Under the pieces are notes generated by a model. It did no database searches, was not told the DNA's origin, and worked only from the letters and a program-made list of their open reading frames with translations. A program made the position numbers and the translations under genes. Positions 18,620 to 27,445 of a stretch of 64,000 bases of DNA are shown in pieces. Positions within the stretch are counted from its first letter, which is position 1, and each line of letters opens with the position of its first letter. The stretch is from Cyanobium sp. FACHB-13342 (GTDB lineage Bacteria; Cyanobacteriota; Cyanobacteriia; PCC-6307; Cyanobiaceae), in contig NZ_JACJRT010000009.1 in the NCBI RefSeq assembly GCF_014697415.1, positions 62,001 through 126,000 on the forward strand, written 5' to 3'.

Positions 18620-19108
18620 TCAGTCCACCAGGGAGAACATCAGCTCACCGGAGCAGACCAGTTGGCCATCAACGGTGGCCTCGGCCTTGACCTTGCCGAA
18701 GCGCTGGCGCTTGAGGCTGAGCAGTTCACAGCTGATCAGCAGTTGGTCACCGGGCACCACCGGGCGACGGAAACGCACCCCATCGATCCCGGCAAACACG
18801 AACAGCCCCTTGGGCAGATCGGGCATCTGGGTGACGATCAGTCCACCCACCTGGGCCATCGCCTCGACGATCAACACCCCTGGCATCAGGGGACGTCCAG
18901 GGAAATGGCCCTGAAAGTGGGGTTCGTTGATGGTGACGTTCTTGATCGCGACGGCCCGTTTGCCCGGCTCATGCGCGATGACCCGATCCACCAGCGCAAA
19001 TGGATAGCGATGGGGCAGCAGGCCCTGGATCTGCTCCGTGGTGAGCAGCACCGGGCTGGGAGCGCCGGGGCTGGAAGACGGGGGGGAACTGGGCTCGGAC
19101 AAGGGCAT
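18620..19108 (-). CDS. fabZ: 3-hydroxyacyl-[acyl-carrier-protein] dehydratase FabZ
   Basis: Dehydrates 3-hydroxyacyl-ACP in fatty acid elongation; it competes with LpxA for hydroxyacyl-ACP, which is why the two are often neighbours. The 162-residue hot-dog protein shows [14 protein letters not shown] and the catalytic [19 protein letters not shown] (His and Glu). The first 20 or so residues are a Ser/Pro-rich extension. The ATG at 19108 overlaps the lpxC stop by one base (TGATG); a TTG lies directly before it. lpxA starts 3 bases after its stop. Confidence 0.95.
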   Translation of the reverse strand: MPLSEPSSPPSSSPGAPSPVLLTTEQIQGLLPHRYPFALVDRVIAHEPGKRAVAIKNVTINEPHFQGHFPGRPLMPGVLIVEAMAQVGGLIVTQMPDLPKGLFVFAGIDGVRFRRPVVPGDQLLISCELLSLKRQRFGKVKAEATVDGQLVCSGELMFSLVD

Positions 19109-19980
19109 CAACCGGATGGGGGGCAGACAGGGGTTGGAGCTTCGGGCAGGCCCGAAAGAGCTGCCGCCAGGGATGTGTGAAGCCCGTGGGAGCCGCGGTA
19201 AGCGAAGACCTGGGCCCGTGGCAGGCCGACGAGGGCAAGATCCCCCAACAAGTCGAGGATTTTATGGCGCACTGGTTCCTCGGCAAACCGCAGGGGCGGA
19301 TTGAGCCACTGATCACCGTCACACACCAGGGCATTCTCCAGGCAGCCCCCCTGGATCAGGCCCGCCTCCCGCAACTGATCCACCTGGGAGCGCAGGCCAA
19401 ACGTGCGGGCCGGGGCGATCTCGGCCACGAATTGGCGGGGAGAGAGATCAAGGCTGAACAGCTGACGGCCAATGGCCGCCTCAGCGAATTCAATGGCCGC
19501 CCCCAGGCGTAGGCCCTCATAGGGGAGGGCTGTGGCGAAGCTGGCGCCACTGCTCACCGTGATGGGTTGCGCCAAGGCGAGCCCCCCGGATGGCCCGGGC
19601 AAGGCCTCAAGCCCAGCCTCAGCCAGGGCCTCCACCCAGGGCAGGGCCGAGCCATCCAGCAAGGGAATCTCCTCGCCAGTCACCAGGATCTCGGCCTGGG
19701 TCACGCCGGTACCCGCCAAGGCCGCCAGCAGGTGCTCCACCGTGGCCAAACGGCGCTGATCGAGCTGGAGGGCCGTGCAGAGGCGGGTATCCCGCACCTG
19801 GGCAGGGGTAAGCCGGCAGAGGGGCAACTCAGGAGCATCCAACCAACCCACCCAGTAGCCAGGCCGCTCCGAGGGCTGGAGGCGAACCCGGGACTCGGCG
19901 CCGCTGTGCAGTCCCACACCCCGCCGTTCCACGGAGGCATGGAGGGTCCACGCCCCGGTGTAATCAGTGGGCCAGGGCAT
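19108..19980 (-). CDS. lpxC: UDP-3-O-acyl-N-acetylglucosamine deacetylase
   Basis: Zinc amidase that performs the committed step of lipid A synthesis; about 290 residues. Landmarks are GVGLHSG near the N-terminus, the first zinc ligand in [25 protein letters not shown], and the C-terminal [12 protein letters not shown] with the other His and Asp ligands. The protein ends with a final His-containing RGSHGLH-type segment as in the family. Start is the ATG at 19980; a GTG at 19983 overlaps the bamA stop. The stop overlaps fabZ by one base. Second gene of the envelope operon. Confidence 0.96.
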   Translation of the reverse strand: MPWPTDYTGAWTLHASVERRGVGLHSGAESRVRLQPSERPGYWVGWLDAPELPLCRLTPAQVRDTRLCTALQLDQRRLATVEHLLAALAGTGVTQAEILVTGEEIPLLDGSALPWVEALAEAGLEALPGPSGGLALAQPITVSSGASFATALPYEGLRLGAAIEFAEAAIGRQLFSLDLSPRQFVAEIAPARTFGLRSQVDQLREAGLIQGGCLENALVCDGDQWLNPPLRFAEEPVRHKILDLLGDLALVGLPRAQVFAYRGSHGLHTSLAAALSGLPEAPTPVCPPSG

Positions 19981-19982
19981 CA

Positions 19983-22178
19983 CTAGAACTTCCAGCCCAC
20001 ACCCAGGTTGAAGCGCCAGTCGCTGGTGAAGTCTTGGGTGGCGGCCTCGAGCCGCAGGGGGCCCACCGGGGTGGTGACGATCAAACCAATCCCGGGGGAG
20101 TAGCCCTCGCCCTTCTTGCCCAGCAGCCCGCCGGGGTTGCCAGGAATATCGCCTTGGGTGCCAAAGGTGGTACCCGCGTCAAAGAAAACTTCGCCGCTAA
20201 TAATGCTGAAGATCGGGAAGCGATATTCGATCGTCGCCTCAGCGAAGCTCTTGCCCACGCCTAGGTCGCAGTCGTAATAACCCCGAACCGAATTACCACC
20301 ACCCAAGCAAAATGCTTCATAGGGGGGAATCTCGCTGCCGATCATACTGCCGGCGGATACCTGGAAAGCGAGGGCTTGCTTGCAATCTTTGGTTTCGCCT
20401 GGCTTGGGGCGGCACCCCTTGAAGATCTTGAGCCACTCCACCGGGATGTAGTGGGTAAAGCTGCCGCGGAGGCGATTGAAGGTGGGAGAGTTTTCACCGA
20501 CGGAAATGAACTGTTCGGTGCCCAAACTCAAGAAATTGCCCTTGGTGGGATTGCGAGGGTCGTTCAGCGTGCTGTAGGTAGCACCGACTCGAAAACTCAC
20601 CAATTGGTTTTCCGAGGCGCAATTGTAGGCCAGGCAAATCACCTGATTACTCGGCACGGTATCGGGTGAGCTGGTTGCTCCCACCACCCCGTAGGAGTAC
20701 TTGCTTCCCGAGAAATCCATCGGGGTGACTTCTTGCCCTCCGAAGGACAGGATCAGGTTCCAGGGGGCTTTCTTGTAGGGGTTGCCGCCATTGAGGGGCC
20801 GCACAAATTGGACGTTGGCACCGATGCGCTGAATCGCCACGGTGTCGAAATTGGTCGTGACGGTTTCCGTACCGTTGTTATTGACGGTGCGACTGGTGAC
20901 CACATCAAAGTCGGCCCCATCAAAATTCTGCAGCTCGTAGGTGAAGGAGTTGTTCTCATTCTGGAACAACTGGGGCACCTCACGACTGAAGAAGACGCGA
21001 GCCCGGAACGAAGTGCGGTACTTGTTATCCTTGATCCAGGGATCGGTGAAGGTGATGTCCCCAAGGCCGCCGTACTGGCCGTAGGAGATGTTGGTGCCCA
21101 GATCCCAGGCACGACCGAAGAGGTTGCTGTCCTGCAGCTGGATCTGACCGAACACCCCCTGGCTCTGGCTGTAGCCGAGACCACCGGAGAGAGAGCCGCT
21201 TGACTGCTCGACAATGCCAAGAACAATCACCACTTTGCCGGGCTCGGCCGGCACCGGCTTCAGGGTCACCTTGACATCGCTGAACAGGCCGGTGCCATAG
21301 ATGCGCTTGATGTCCTCCTCCAGTTCCCGCCGGTTGAACACCTGACCAGGACGCAGGGAGACCTCCCGGGTCACCACCCAGGGTTTGGTCTTGCCCCGGA
21401 TCGGCTCACCCTTGTCATTGGTGGTCGAACCCTCCTTGTTGAGGAACTGCACTTCCACCCCTTCCACCGTGCCCTGACGCACCAACAGCTCCACCACCCC
21501 GTCGGGACTGACCCGACTGGGGCCGGTGACCCGGGCCAGGGAATAGCCCTGATCGGCATACCAGCGCTGCAACTCCTGCATGCGGGTCTGCAGGGTGTTG
21601 AGGTTCAGAGTCTTGCCGTAATCCGCCACGAAGGTGTCCTGCACCACCTGCTCGGGCAATTTGAGATCGGCCGGGTCGAGCTTGACCTGCTGGAGCACGG
21701 GGTTGGCCACCACCACCACCACCAGGCGCACGCCCAGGGGACCGTCAACGGGCTGGATCCGCACATCGGAGAACCAACCGCTGGCATAGATCGCCGAGAG
21801 GTCGGTCTGCAGCTCGGTGCGGGTCACCCGCGAACCCGGGGTTGCGGCCATGGCGGCGTAGGCCGCCAACTCCAGCCGCTCCCGCTCCGGGTGATCCTGG
21901 AGCCCTTCAATCACCACCTCGGCGATCAACACCTTGGGCTCAGCCTTGGCCGCGGGCTCAGGGGTTGGGGCGGGGGCAGGGGCGGGCGCCTGGGTGGGGG
22001 GGGGCTGGCCTGATGGGGGGCTGACCGGGTCGGCCAGAGGGTTGTCGACCTGCTCGGAAACGGGCTTCTCGGAGGCGGGCGCCGGGCCGCCAGCGGGCTG
22101 GGCCAGGGCAGGGGCTGCCGAGAGCAGGGCAGCACCCACGAGGGGCCATGCGGCCTTCAAACCCAGCAAGCCAGCCAT
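19983..22178 (-). CDS. bamA: Omp85/BamA outer-membrane assembly factor
   Basis: Outer-membrane insertase of 731 residues, of the same family as the chloroplast Toc75. The N-terminal 25 residues are a signal peptide (AALLSAAPALAQ), then a Pro/Ala/Glu-rich linker (about 26-75). Three POTRA domains follow (about 80-340), then a 16-strand Omp85 barrel (about 380-731) ending in LGVGWKF, the C-terminal aromatic barrel signal. The frame is open to 22394, but the ATG at 22178 starts the signal peptide. It is followed directly by lpxC, coupling lipid A and outer-membrane protein assembly. The barrel-coding half is visibly lower in GC than its neighbours. Confidence 0.95.
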   Translation of the reverse strand: MAGLLGLKAAWPLVGAALLSAAPALAQPAGGPAPASEKPVSEQVDNPLADPVSPPSGQPPPTQAPAPAPAPTPEPAAKAEPKVLIAEVVIEGLQDHPERERLELAAYAAMAATPGSRVTRTELQTDLSAIYASGWFSDVRIQPVDGPLGVRLVVVVVANPVLQQVKLDPADLKLPEQVVQDTFVADYGKTLNLNTLQTRMQELQRWYADQGYSLARVTGPSRVSPDGVVELLVRQGTVEGVEVQFLNKEGSTTNDKGEPIRGKTKPWVVTREVSLRPGQVFNRRELEEDIKRIYGTGLFSDVKVTLKPVPAEPGKVVIVLGIVEQSSGSLSGGLGYSQSQGVFGQIQLQDSNLFGRAWDLGTNISYGQYGGLGDITFTDPWIKDNKYRTSFRARVFFSREVPQLFQNENNSFTYELQNFDGADFDVVTSRTVNNNGTETVTTNFDTVAIQRIGANVQFVRPLNGGNPYKKAPWNLILSFGGQEVTPMDFSGSKYSYGVVGATSSPDTVPSNQVICLAYNCASENQLVSFRVGATYSTLNDPRNPTKGNFLSLGTEQFISVGENSPTFNRLRGSFTHYIPVEWLKIFKGCRPKPGETKDCKQALAFQVSAGSMIGSEIPPYEAFCLGGGNSVRGYYDCDLGVGKSFAEATIEYRFPIFSIISGEVFFDAGTTFGTQGDIPGNPGGLLGKKGEGYSPGIGLIVTTPVGPLRLEAATQDFTSDWRFNLGVGWKF

Positions 22179-22221
22179 GAGGAAGGGGGGCGGAGCGGAC
22201 AGGCCGCAAATGCCGTCGACC

Positions 22222-22977
22222 TTACCGGTAGATCCGGGGTTCGGGACAGGCCCCTTGGACCCGTTTGAGGACCTCCCCGTAGGCCTCGACAACGCCGCCC
22301 AGATCCTGACGGAATCGATCCTTGTCGAGAATTCGGTCGCTGGCATCGGCCACGGCGCTGTCCCACAGACGGCAGGTGTCAGGACTGATCTCATCGGCCA
22401 CCACCAATTCGCCGCCGGCGGTGAAGCCCAGTTCGATCTTGAAGTCCACCAACTGCAGGCCGATCCCGTCGAACAGGGTCAGCAATTCCCCATTCACCCG
22501 GCGAGCCAACTCCTCCAGCTGACGGCGCTGCTCCGGGGTCACCAGGCCCAGAATCTCCAGCCTGGCCTCCGTGAGCAGCGGGTCGCCATAGGCGTCGTCC
22601 TTGTAATAGAGATCCAGCAGGGGGGGATCCAGGGGCGTCCCCGGCTGGATGGGCATCTGCTTGCACAGGGATCCGGCCGCCACATTGCGGATCACCACTT
22701 CGATCGGGATGACCCGCACCGGCCGCACCAGCATCCACTGGCTGCCCTGGATGCCGAGGTAGTGGGTCGGCACCCCACGGGAGGCCAAATGCTCGAACAG
22801 CAGGGCCGAAATCCGGCAGTTCAGCTCCCCCTTCCCGGCCAGCTGGGCCTTCTTGAGGGCGTTGAATGCGGTCGCGTCGTCCTTGTACTCCACCGCCACG
22901 AGGTCGGGCTGGTCGGTAGCGAAGACCCGCTTGGCCTTGCCTTCGTACAGGAGGGAACCGAGGGTAAAGGCCGTCAT
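22222..22977 (-). CDS. purC: Phosphoribosylaminoimidazole-succinocarboxamide (SAICAR) synthase
   Basis: ATP-dependent ligase that joins CAIR and aspartate in purine synthesis; 251 residues. The N-terminal [13 protein letters not shown] is the family's nucleotide-binding start; the signature [15 protein letters not shown] and the substrate-binding [10 protein letters not shown] and [13 protein letters not shown] follow. ATG at 22977 overlaps the stop of the upstream hypothetical gene by four bases (ATGA). bamA begins 43 bases downstream, so the envelope operon may share this message. purD lies divergently about 1.1 kb away. Confidence 0.97.
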   Translation of the reverse strand: MTAFTLGSLLYEGKAKRVFATDQPDLVAVEYKDDATAFNALKKAQLAGKGELNCRISALLFEHLASRGVPTHYLGIQGSQWMLVRPVRVIPIEVVIRNVAAGSLCKQMPIQPGTPLDPPLLDLYYKDDAYGDPLLTEARLEILGLVTPEQRRQLEELARRVNGELLTLFDGIGLQLVDFKIELGFTAGGELVVADEISPDTCRLWDSAVADASDRILDKDRFRQDLGGVVEAYGEVLKRVQGACPEPRIYR

Positions 22978-23981
22978 GGCTGGGGATCGGAGGTGGGAGG
23001 CGCGGCGTGACCGCCGGGGGAGCGGGGGGATCGCAGCTGCCGTTCCAACTCACCCTGGCGGGTGAGGGAGGCCGGATCACGGCGCCGCCAGAGCCATTCA
23101 CCGTAGGCATCATCGAGGCCACCGCTGAGCCGCAGGCGCCGCTCGGCCGCCCGGGCCGAGGCCTGCGGCGAGCTGCCCGCCAGGGCCAGCTGCTGATCGA
23201 GAATCTGGGCCACCAGACCCCAGGATCCGGCAGCGGCGGCCTGCTCCAGAGCCAATTCCAACAGGCGCTCCTGCTCCACGGCGGGCAACCCGTCCAGCAG
23301 CAGCACCGCCTGGGCCAGCCGCTCCGCCGCCACCGGCCCGGATGGGCGACCGGCCAGCAACACTTCAGCGGCCCGCTGGCGCTGGCCCAGGCTCTCGAGA
23401 TGACCGGCCAGAAGATCGAGGGCGGGGCGCGTCACCGCTGTGCCGTCCTGGCGCTGGGCCACCGGCAGCTCCAGGGCCGCCAACCGGGCCAGGTCGCCGG
23501 CCGCCAGGCGCTCCAGCGCCGCCGCCGCCAGCCCATGGTGCAGGCCCGCCTGGGCAGCCCGCCACTGCAGCTGCAGCCACTGACTGCGCTCAGGGCCCGC
23601 CGCCGGACTGATCCGCCCGAGCACCTGCAGCGCCCCATCGGGCGCCTGGCAACTCAGCAGACCATGGGCATTGGCCAACACCACCGCCAGGGGCTGGGGC
23701 GCCGGATGGATGGTGAGCAGGCGCTGTTGCAGCTGCCGCAACCGCGGTCCATCTCCCTGCTGCAGAGCTGCAACACAGGCCCCATCCAGGGCCGTGAGAT
23801 CTCCCTGGCGCAGCAGGGCGGCAAAAGCGGGATCGGCGGCCGTGGGGGCGGCAGCGGCCCGCACCGCCCCGGGTGCCATCCAGGTTCCCAGGGCCAGCAG
23901 CGCCACCCCGAGCCCCAGACTGCGCCCCAGCGATGGCACCGAACGGGCGCGCTGGGAGAATGGGGCTCGGCTGGTCGGCAT
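22974..23981 (-). CDS. Hypothetical helical repeat-like protein with N-terminal membrane anchor or signal
   Basis: I do not recognise this 335-residue protein. It begins with a basic region, then a hydrophobic stretch (about residues 22-42, [19 protein letters not shown]) that could be a signal peptide or anchor. The rest is Ala/Leu/Gln-rich and helical, with repeated patterns such as [17 protein letters not shown] and [15 protein letters not shown] that suggest TPR-like helical hairpins. A C-terminal tail is Pro/Ser/Arg-rich. It probably sits in the periplasm or lumen. The ATG at 23981 is used; its stop overlaps purC by four bases, so the two are translationally coupled. It diverges from purD over 153 bases. 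Confidence 0.6.
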   Translation of the reverse strand: MPTSRAPFSQRARSVPSLGRSLGLGVALLALGTWMAPGAVRAAAAPTAADPAFAALLRQGDLTALDGACVAALQQGDGPRLRQLQQRLLTIHPAPQPLAVVLANAHGLLSCQAPDGALQVLGRISPAAGPERSQWLQLQWRAAQAGLHHGLAAAALERLAAGDLARLAALELPVAQRQDGTAVTRPALDLLAGHLESLGQRQRAAEVLLAGRPSGPVAAERLAQAVLLLDGLPAVEQERLLELALEQAAAAGSWGLVAQILDQQLALAGSSPQASARAAERRLRLSGGLDDAYGEWLWRRRDPASLTRQGELERQLRSPRSPGGHAAPPTSDPQP

Positions 23982-24134
23982 GTCGGGACATCGGGCACGG
24001 CAACCCGATCAGCAGGGTTCAACCTAAGGGAGCTGCCGCGTCCCTTCCAGCCTTCCGAGCCCACTGCTGCCCAGACCCCTTCCTCCCAGGCAGACCCGCT
24101 CCACCACCCAGCCCTTCCGACCACCTCCCCGCCC

Positions 24135-25457
24135 ATGGCATCCGCCCCGTACCCCACCCCCTCCCGAATCCTCGTGGTCGGCGGCGGCGGGCGCGAGAAC
24201 GCCCTGGGCTGGGCCCTGGCCCGCTGTCCCGGCGTGGAGGCCGTGTGGATTGCGCCCGGAAACGGCGGCAGCGCCGAGCTGGCCGGCTGCCGCCAGCTCC
24301 CCATTGCAGAGACGGACGCAGCCGGGCTGCTCGCCGCCTGCCGGGACCAGTCGGTGGAACTGGTGGTGGTCGGCCCGGAAGCGCCCTTGGCCGCGGGCCT
24401 GGCCGATCAGCTGCGGGCCGCCGGCATCCCGTGCTTCGGCCCGGGAGCCGATGGGGCCCAGCTGGAGGCCAGCAAGCAGTGGGCCAAGGCCCTGATGGTG
24501 GAGGCCGGCATCCCCACGGCCGGCTTCTGGCCCGCCAGCAGCCGGGAGCAGGCTCTGGCGGTGTTGGAGGCCCAGGGCCGCCCCCTGGTGGTGAAGGCCG
24601 ATGGCCTGGCGGCAGGCAAGGGAGTGACCGTGGCGGAGAGCCTGGACGAGGCCCGAGCCGCCATTGAGGCGATCTTTGCCGGCCGGTTCGGGGGTGGGGG
24701 AAGCGAAGCTCAAGACAACGGGGCCTCCCTCGTCCTGGAGGAGCGGACCCACGGCCCCGAGGTGTCTGTCTTTGCGCTCTGCGACGGCCAGCGGATGGTG
24801 CTGCTGCCCACCGCCCAGGACCACAAGCGCATCGGCGAGGGGGACACCGGTCCCAACACCGGCGGCATGGGCGCCTATGCACCCGCGCCCCTGCTGGATG
24901 CCCAGGGCCTGGAGGCGGTGCGCCAGCTGGTGCTGGAACCCACCCTGGCCGCCCTGAGGGCCCGCGGCATTGACTACCGCGGTGTGATCTATGCCGGCCT
25001 GATGCTCACCGAGAGCGGTCCGAGCGTGATCGAGTTCAACTGTCGCTTCGGCGATCCGGAATGCGAAACCCTGATGCCGCTGCTGGGGCCGGAACTGGCC
25101 CAGATCCTGCTCGCCTGCGCCAACGGCAGCCTGGACCAGGCTCCCGCTCTCACCATCCATCCCGGCTGCAGTGCCTGTGTGATCGCCGCGGCAGCGGGAT
25201 ACCCCGGCGAGATCCGCAGGGGCGACGTCATCACCAGCACACTCGAAAGTGACAACACCCTGCAGCTCTTCCATGCCGGCACCCAGCGGAACGCGGATGG
25301 CCACTGCCTCACCAGCGGCGGCCGGGTGCTGGCGGTGGTGGGGCAGGCCGACAGCTTTGATGCCGCCTTCGAGCGGGCCTACGGCGGCCTGGCCCAGGTG
25401 AGCTTTGCGGGCATGACCTTCCGCCGCGACATCGGCCATCAGGTGCGCAGCCGATGA
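24135..25457 (+). CDS. purD: Phosphoribosylamine-glycine ligase
   Basis: ATP-grasp ligase (440 residues) that makes glycinamide ribonucleotide, the second step of purine synthesis. Recognised by ILVVGGGGRENALGWAL at the N-terminus, FGPGADGAQLEASKQWAK, the ATP-grasp stretch PLVVKADGLAAGKGV, and the signature FNCRFGDPECETLMPLL. The frame is open 1.1 kb further upstream, but that part is the antisense of the hypothetical gene; the ATG at 24135 begins the real protein. Its stop overlaps the nblS start by four bases (ATGA), coupling a purine enzyme to a stress-sensing kinase. Confidence 0.97.
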   Translation: MASAPYPTPSRILVVGGGGRENALGWALARCPGVEAVWIAPGNGGSAELAGCRQLPIAETDAAGLLAACRDQSVELVVVGPEAPLAAGLADQLRAAGIPCFGPGADGAQLEASKQWAKALMVEAGIPTAGFWPASSREQALAVLEAQGRPLVVKADGLAAGKGVTVAESLDEARAAIEAIFAGRFGGGGSEAQDNGASLVLEERTHGPEVSVFALCDGQRMVLLPTAQDHKRIGEGDTGPNTGGMGAYAPAPLLDAQGLEAVRQLVLEPTLAALRARGIDYRGVIYAGLMLTESGPSVIEFNCRFGDPECETLMPLLGPELAQILLACANGSLDQAPALTIHPGCSACVIAAAAGYPGEIRRGDVITSTLESDNTLQLFHAGTQRNADGHCLTSGGRVLAVVGQADSFDAAFERAYGGLAQVSFAGMTFRRDIGHQVRSR

Positions 25458-27433
25458 GCTGGCGACAGGCCCTGGGCCGCTGGTGGGCGGAATTCAGCCT
25501 GCAGACCAAGCTGCTGGCGGTGGCCACCCTGGTGGTGAGCCTGTTGATGACAGGCATCACCTTCTTTGCCCTCAACAGCATCCAACGGGATGCCCAGATG
25601 AGCGACACCCGCTACGCGCGGGATCTTGGCCTGCTGCTCTCCGCCAACGTGACCCCGCTGGTGGCCGAGGGGAACGACCGGGAGCTGGCGGCCGTCGCCG
25701 ATCGGTTCTGGCGCTCCAGCCGCAGTCTCCGCTACATCTTCTTCGCCGACCCCGAGGGGGTCATCTACCTGGGGATCCCCATCGGCGCCAGCTCGGGCAG
25801 TAGTGAGCTGCTGCTCAGTCGCCGCTTGGAGCTGCCGGCCGACCTGCAGAAACGACCCGATACGCCGCTGGTACGCCAGCACCTCAGCCCGGATGGCCAG
25901 GTGACCGATGTGTTTGTGCCGATGCTGAGCGAGGGCCGCTATCTGGGGGTGCTGGCCCTCGGCATCAATCCCAATGAAACCCTGCTGGCCAGTGCCGCCC
26001 TCACCCGGGAGGTCACCGTGGCGGTGTTCATCTCGATCTGGGTGCTGGTGATTCTGGGGGCCGTCTTCAACGCCCTCACCATCACCCGCCCGGTCAAGGA
26101 GCTGTTGCAGGGCGTGCGCTCCATCGCGGGAGGCAAGTTCGAAACGCGCCTGGCCCTGCCCGTGGGGGGGGAACTGGGGGAGCTGCTTGAAGGGTTCAAC
26201 ACGATGGCCTCCCAATTGGAGGACTACAAGGCGGCCAACATCGAAGAGCTCACCGCGGCCCAGGTGAAGCAGCAATCCCTGATTGCCACCATGGCGGATG
26301 GGGCCGTGCTGCTCGATGCCGAAGGGGCGATTGTGCTGGCCAATCCCACCGCCCGGCGCCTGTTTCGCTGGGAGGGCCGCAACCTGGAGGGCAACGATCT
26401 GATCGCCGAACTGCCCGAGCGGCTGGCGATGGAGCTGCAATCGGCCCTCGAAAGCGTCACCTGTCGCGACCGGGAAACGACGGATGTACGCTGCAGCTTC
26501 GGCGAACCCTCCCGCACCCTGAGGATCGTGCTGCAGTCGGTGCGCGATGCCAGCGGGGAAAGCCTCAAGGGCATCGCCATGACCATCCAGGACCTGACCC
26601 GCGAGGTGGAACTCAACGCTGCCCAGAGCCGTTTCATCAGCAACGTCTCCCATGAGCTGCGCACGCCGCTGTTCAACATCAAGAGCTATGTGGAAACCCT
26701 CCACGACCTGGGCGACCAGCTCACCGAGGAGGAAAAGCGGGAATTCCTAGGCATCGCCAACGCCGAAACCGATCGTCTCACCCGACTCGTCAACGACGTG
26801 CTCGACCTCTCCCGACTGGAGTCGGACCGGGTGTGGAGTCTGGAGCCCATGGAGCTGGCTCCCGCCATCGAGCAGACCCTGCGCACCTACCGGCTGAATG
26901 CGGACGAAAAAGGCGTAACCCTGGCCTTCGACGCCGATCCCCTGCTGCCGCGGGTTCTGGGCAACTGGGACCTGCTGCTGCAGGTGTTCGACAACCTGGT
27001 GGGGAATGCCCTCAAGTTCACCCCCAAAGGTGGGCAGCTCCAGCTGCGGGCCTACCCCTGGCCCGATCTCTGCCAGCTCACCCCCGGCACCGAACCCAGC
27101 AGCGACAGTCCGAGCTGTGAACTCACCTCGCCGTTGCCGAGGCTGCGCATCGAGATTGCCGACAGCGGCTGTGGCATCTCCGAGGCCGACCAGGACCGCA
27201 TCTTCGAGCGCTTTTTCCGCGTGGAGAATGCGGTGCACACCGAGGCCGGCACGGGGCTGGGCCTCTCGATTGTGCGGGGGATCCTCGAGAAGCACGGCAC
27301 CCGAATCCGGATGGCCAGCGCGCCCGGCATCGGCACCACCTTCTGGTTTGACCTGCCCCTGGAGGATTCCGACTCCGACGAACTGCGGCTGCTGGCCGAA
27401 CGGCGGCGCTACGACCAGGCTGTCACCGCCTAG
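25454..27433 (+). CDS. nblS: Stress/high-light sensor histidine kinase NblS (Hik33/DspA type)
   Basis: Membrane histidine kinase of 659 residues. Order: TM1 (about 19-41), extracytoplasmic region, TM2 (about 186-208), HAMP (208-262), PAS (about 270-385), HisKA with the phospho-acceptor His400 in FISNVSHELRTPL, and a HATPase domain with N box NLVGNALKF, G1 ADSGCGIS and GTGLGLSIVRG. A 25-30-residue insert rich in Pro/Ser lies between the N and G1 boxes. The layout matches the conserved cyanobacterial kinase that signals to RpaB and controls high-light, cold and phycobilisome genes. It overlaps purD by four bases and converges with kaiC across 12 bases. Confidence 0.9.
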   Translation: MSWRQALGRWWAEFSLQTKLLAVATLVVSLLMTGITFFALNSIQRDAQMSDTRYARDLGLLLSANVTPLVAEGNDRELAAVADRFWRSSRSLRYIFFADPEGVIYLGIPIGASSGSSELLLSRRLELPADLQKRPDTPLVRQHLSPDGQVTDVFVPMLSEGRYLGVLALGINPNETLLASAALTREVTVAVFISIWVLVILGAVFNALTITRPVKELLQGVRSIAGGKFETRLALPVGGELGELLEGFNTMASQLEDYKAANIEELTAAQVKQQSLIATMADGAVLLDAEGAIVLANPTARRLFRWEGRNLEGNDLIAELPERLAMELQSALESVTCRDRETTDVRCSFGEPSRTLRIVLQSVRDASGESLKGIAMTIQDLTREVELNAAQSRFISNVSHELRTPLFNIKSYVETLHDLGDQLTEEEKREFLGIANAETDRLTRLVNDVLDLSRLESDRVWSLEPMELAPAIEQTLRTYRLNADEKGVTLAFDADPLLPRVLGNWDLLLQVFDNLVGNALKFTPKGGQLQLRAYPWPDLCQLTPGTEPSSDSPSCELTSPLPRLRIEIADSGCGISEADQDRIFERFFRVENAVHTEAGTGLGLSIVRGILEKHGTRIRMASAPGIGTTFWFDLPLEDSDSDELRLLAERRRYDQAVTA

Positions 27434-27445
27434 GGAGCCCTTCGC

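Noticed and set aside
23007-24134. Apparent N-terminal extension of PurD by about 376 residues
   Set aside because: The extra part is antisense to the hypothetical gene 22974-23981, and PurD homology begins exactly at the ATG 24135.
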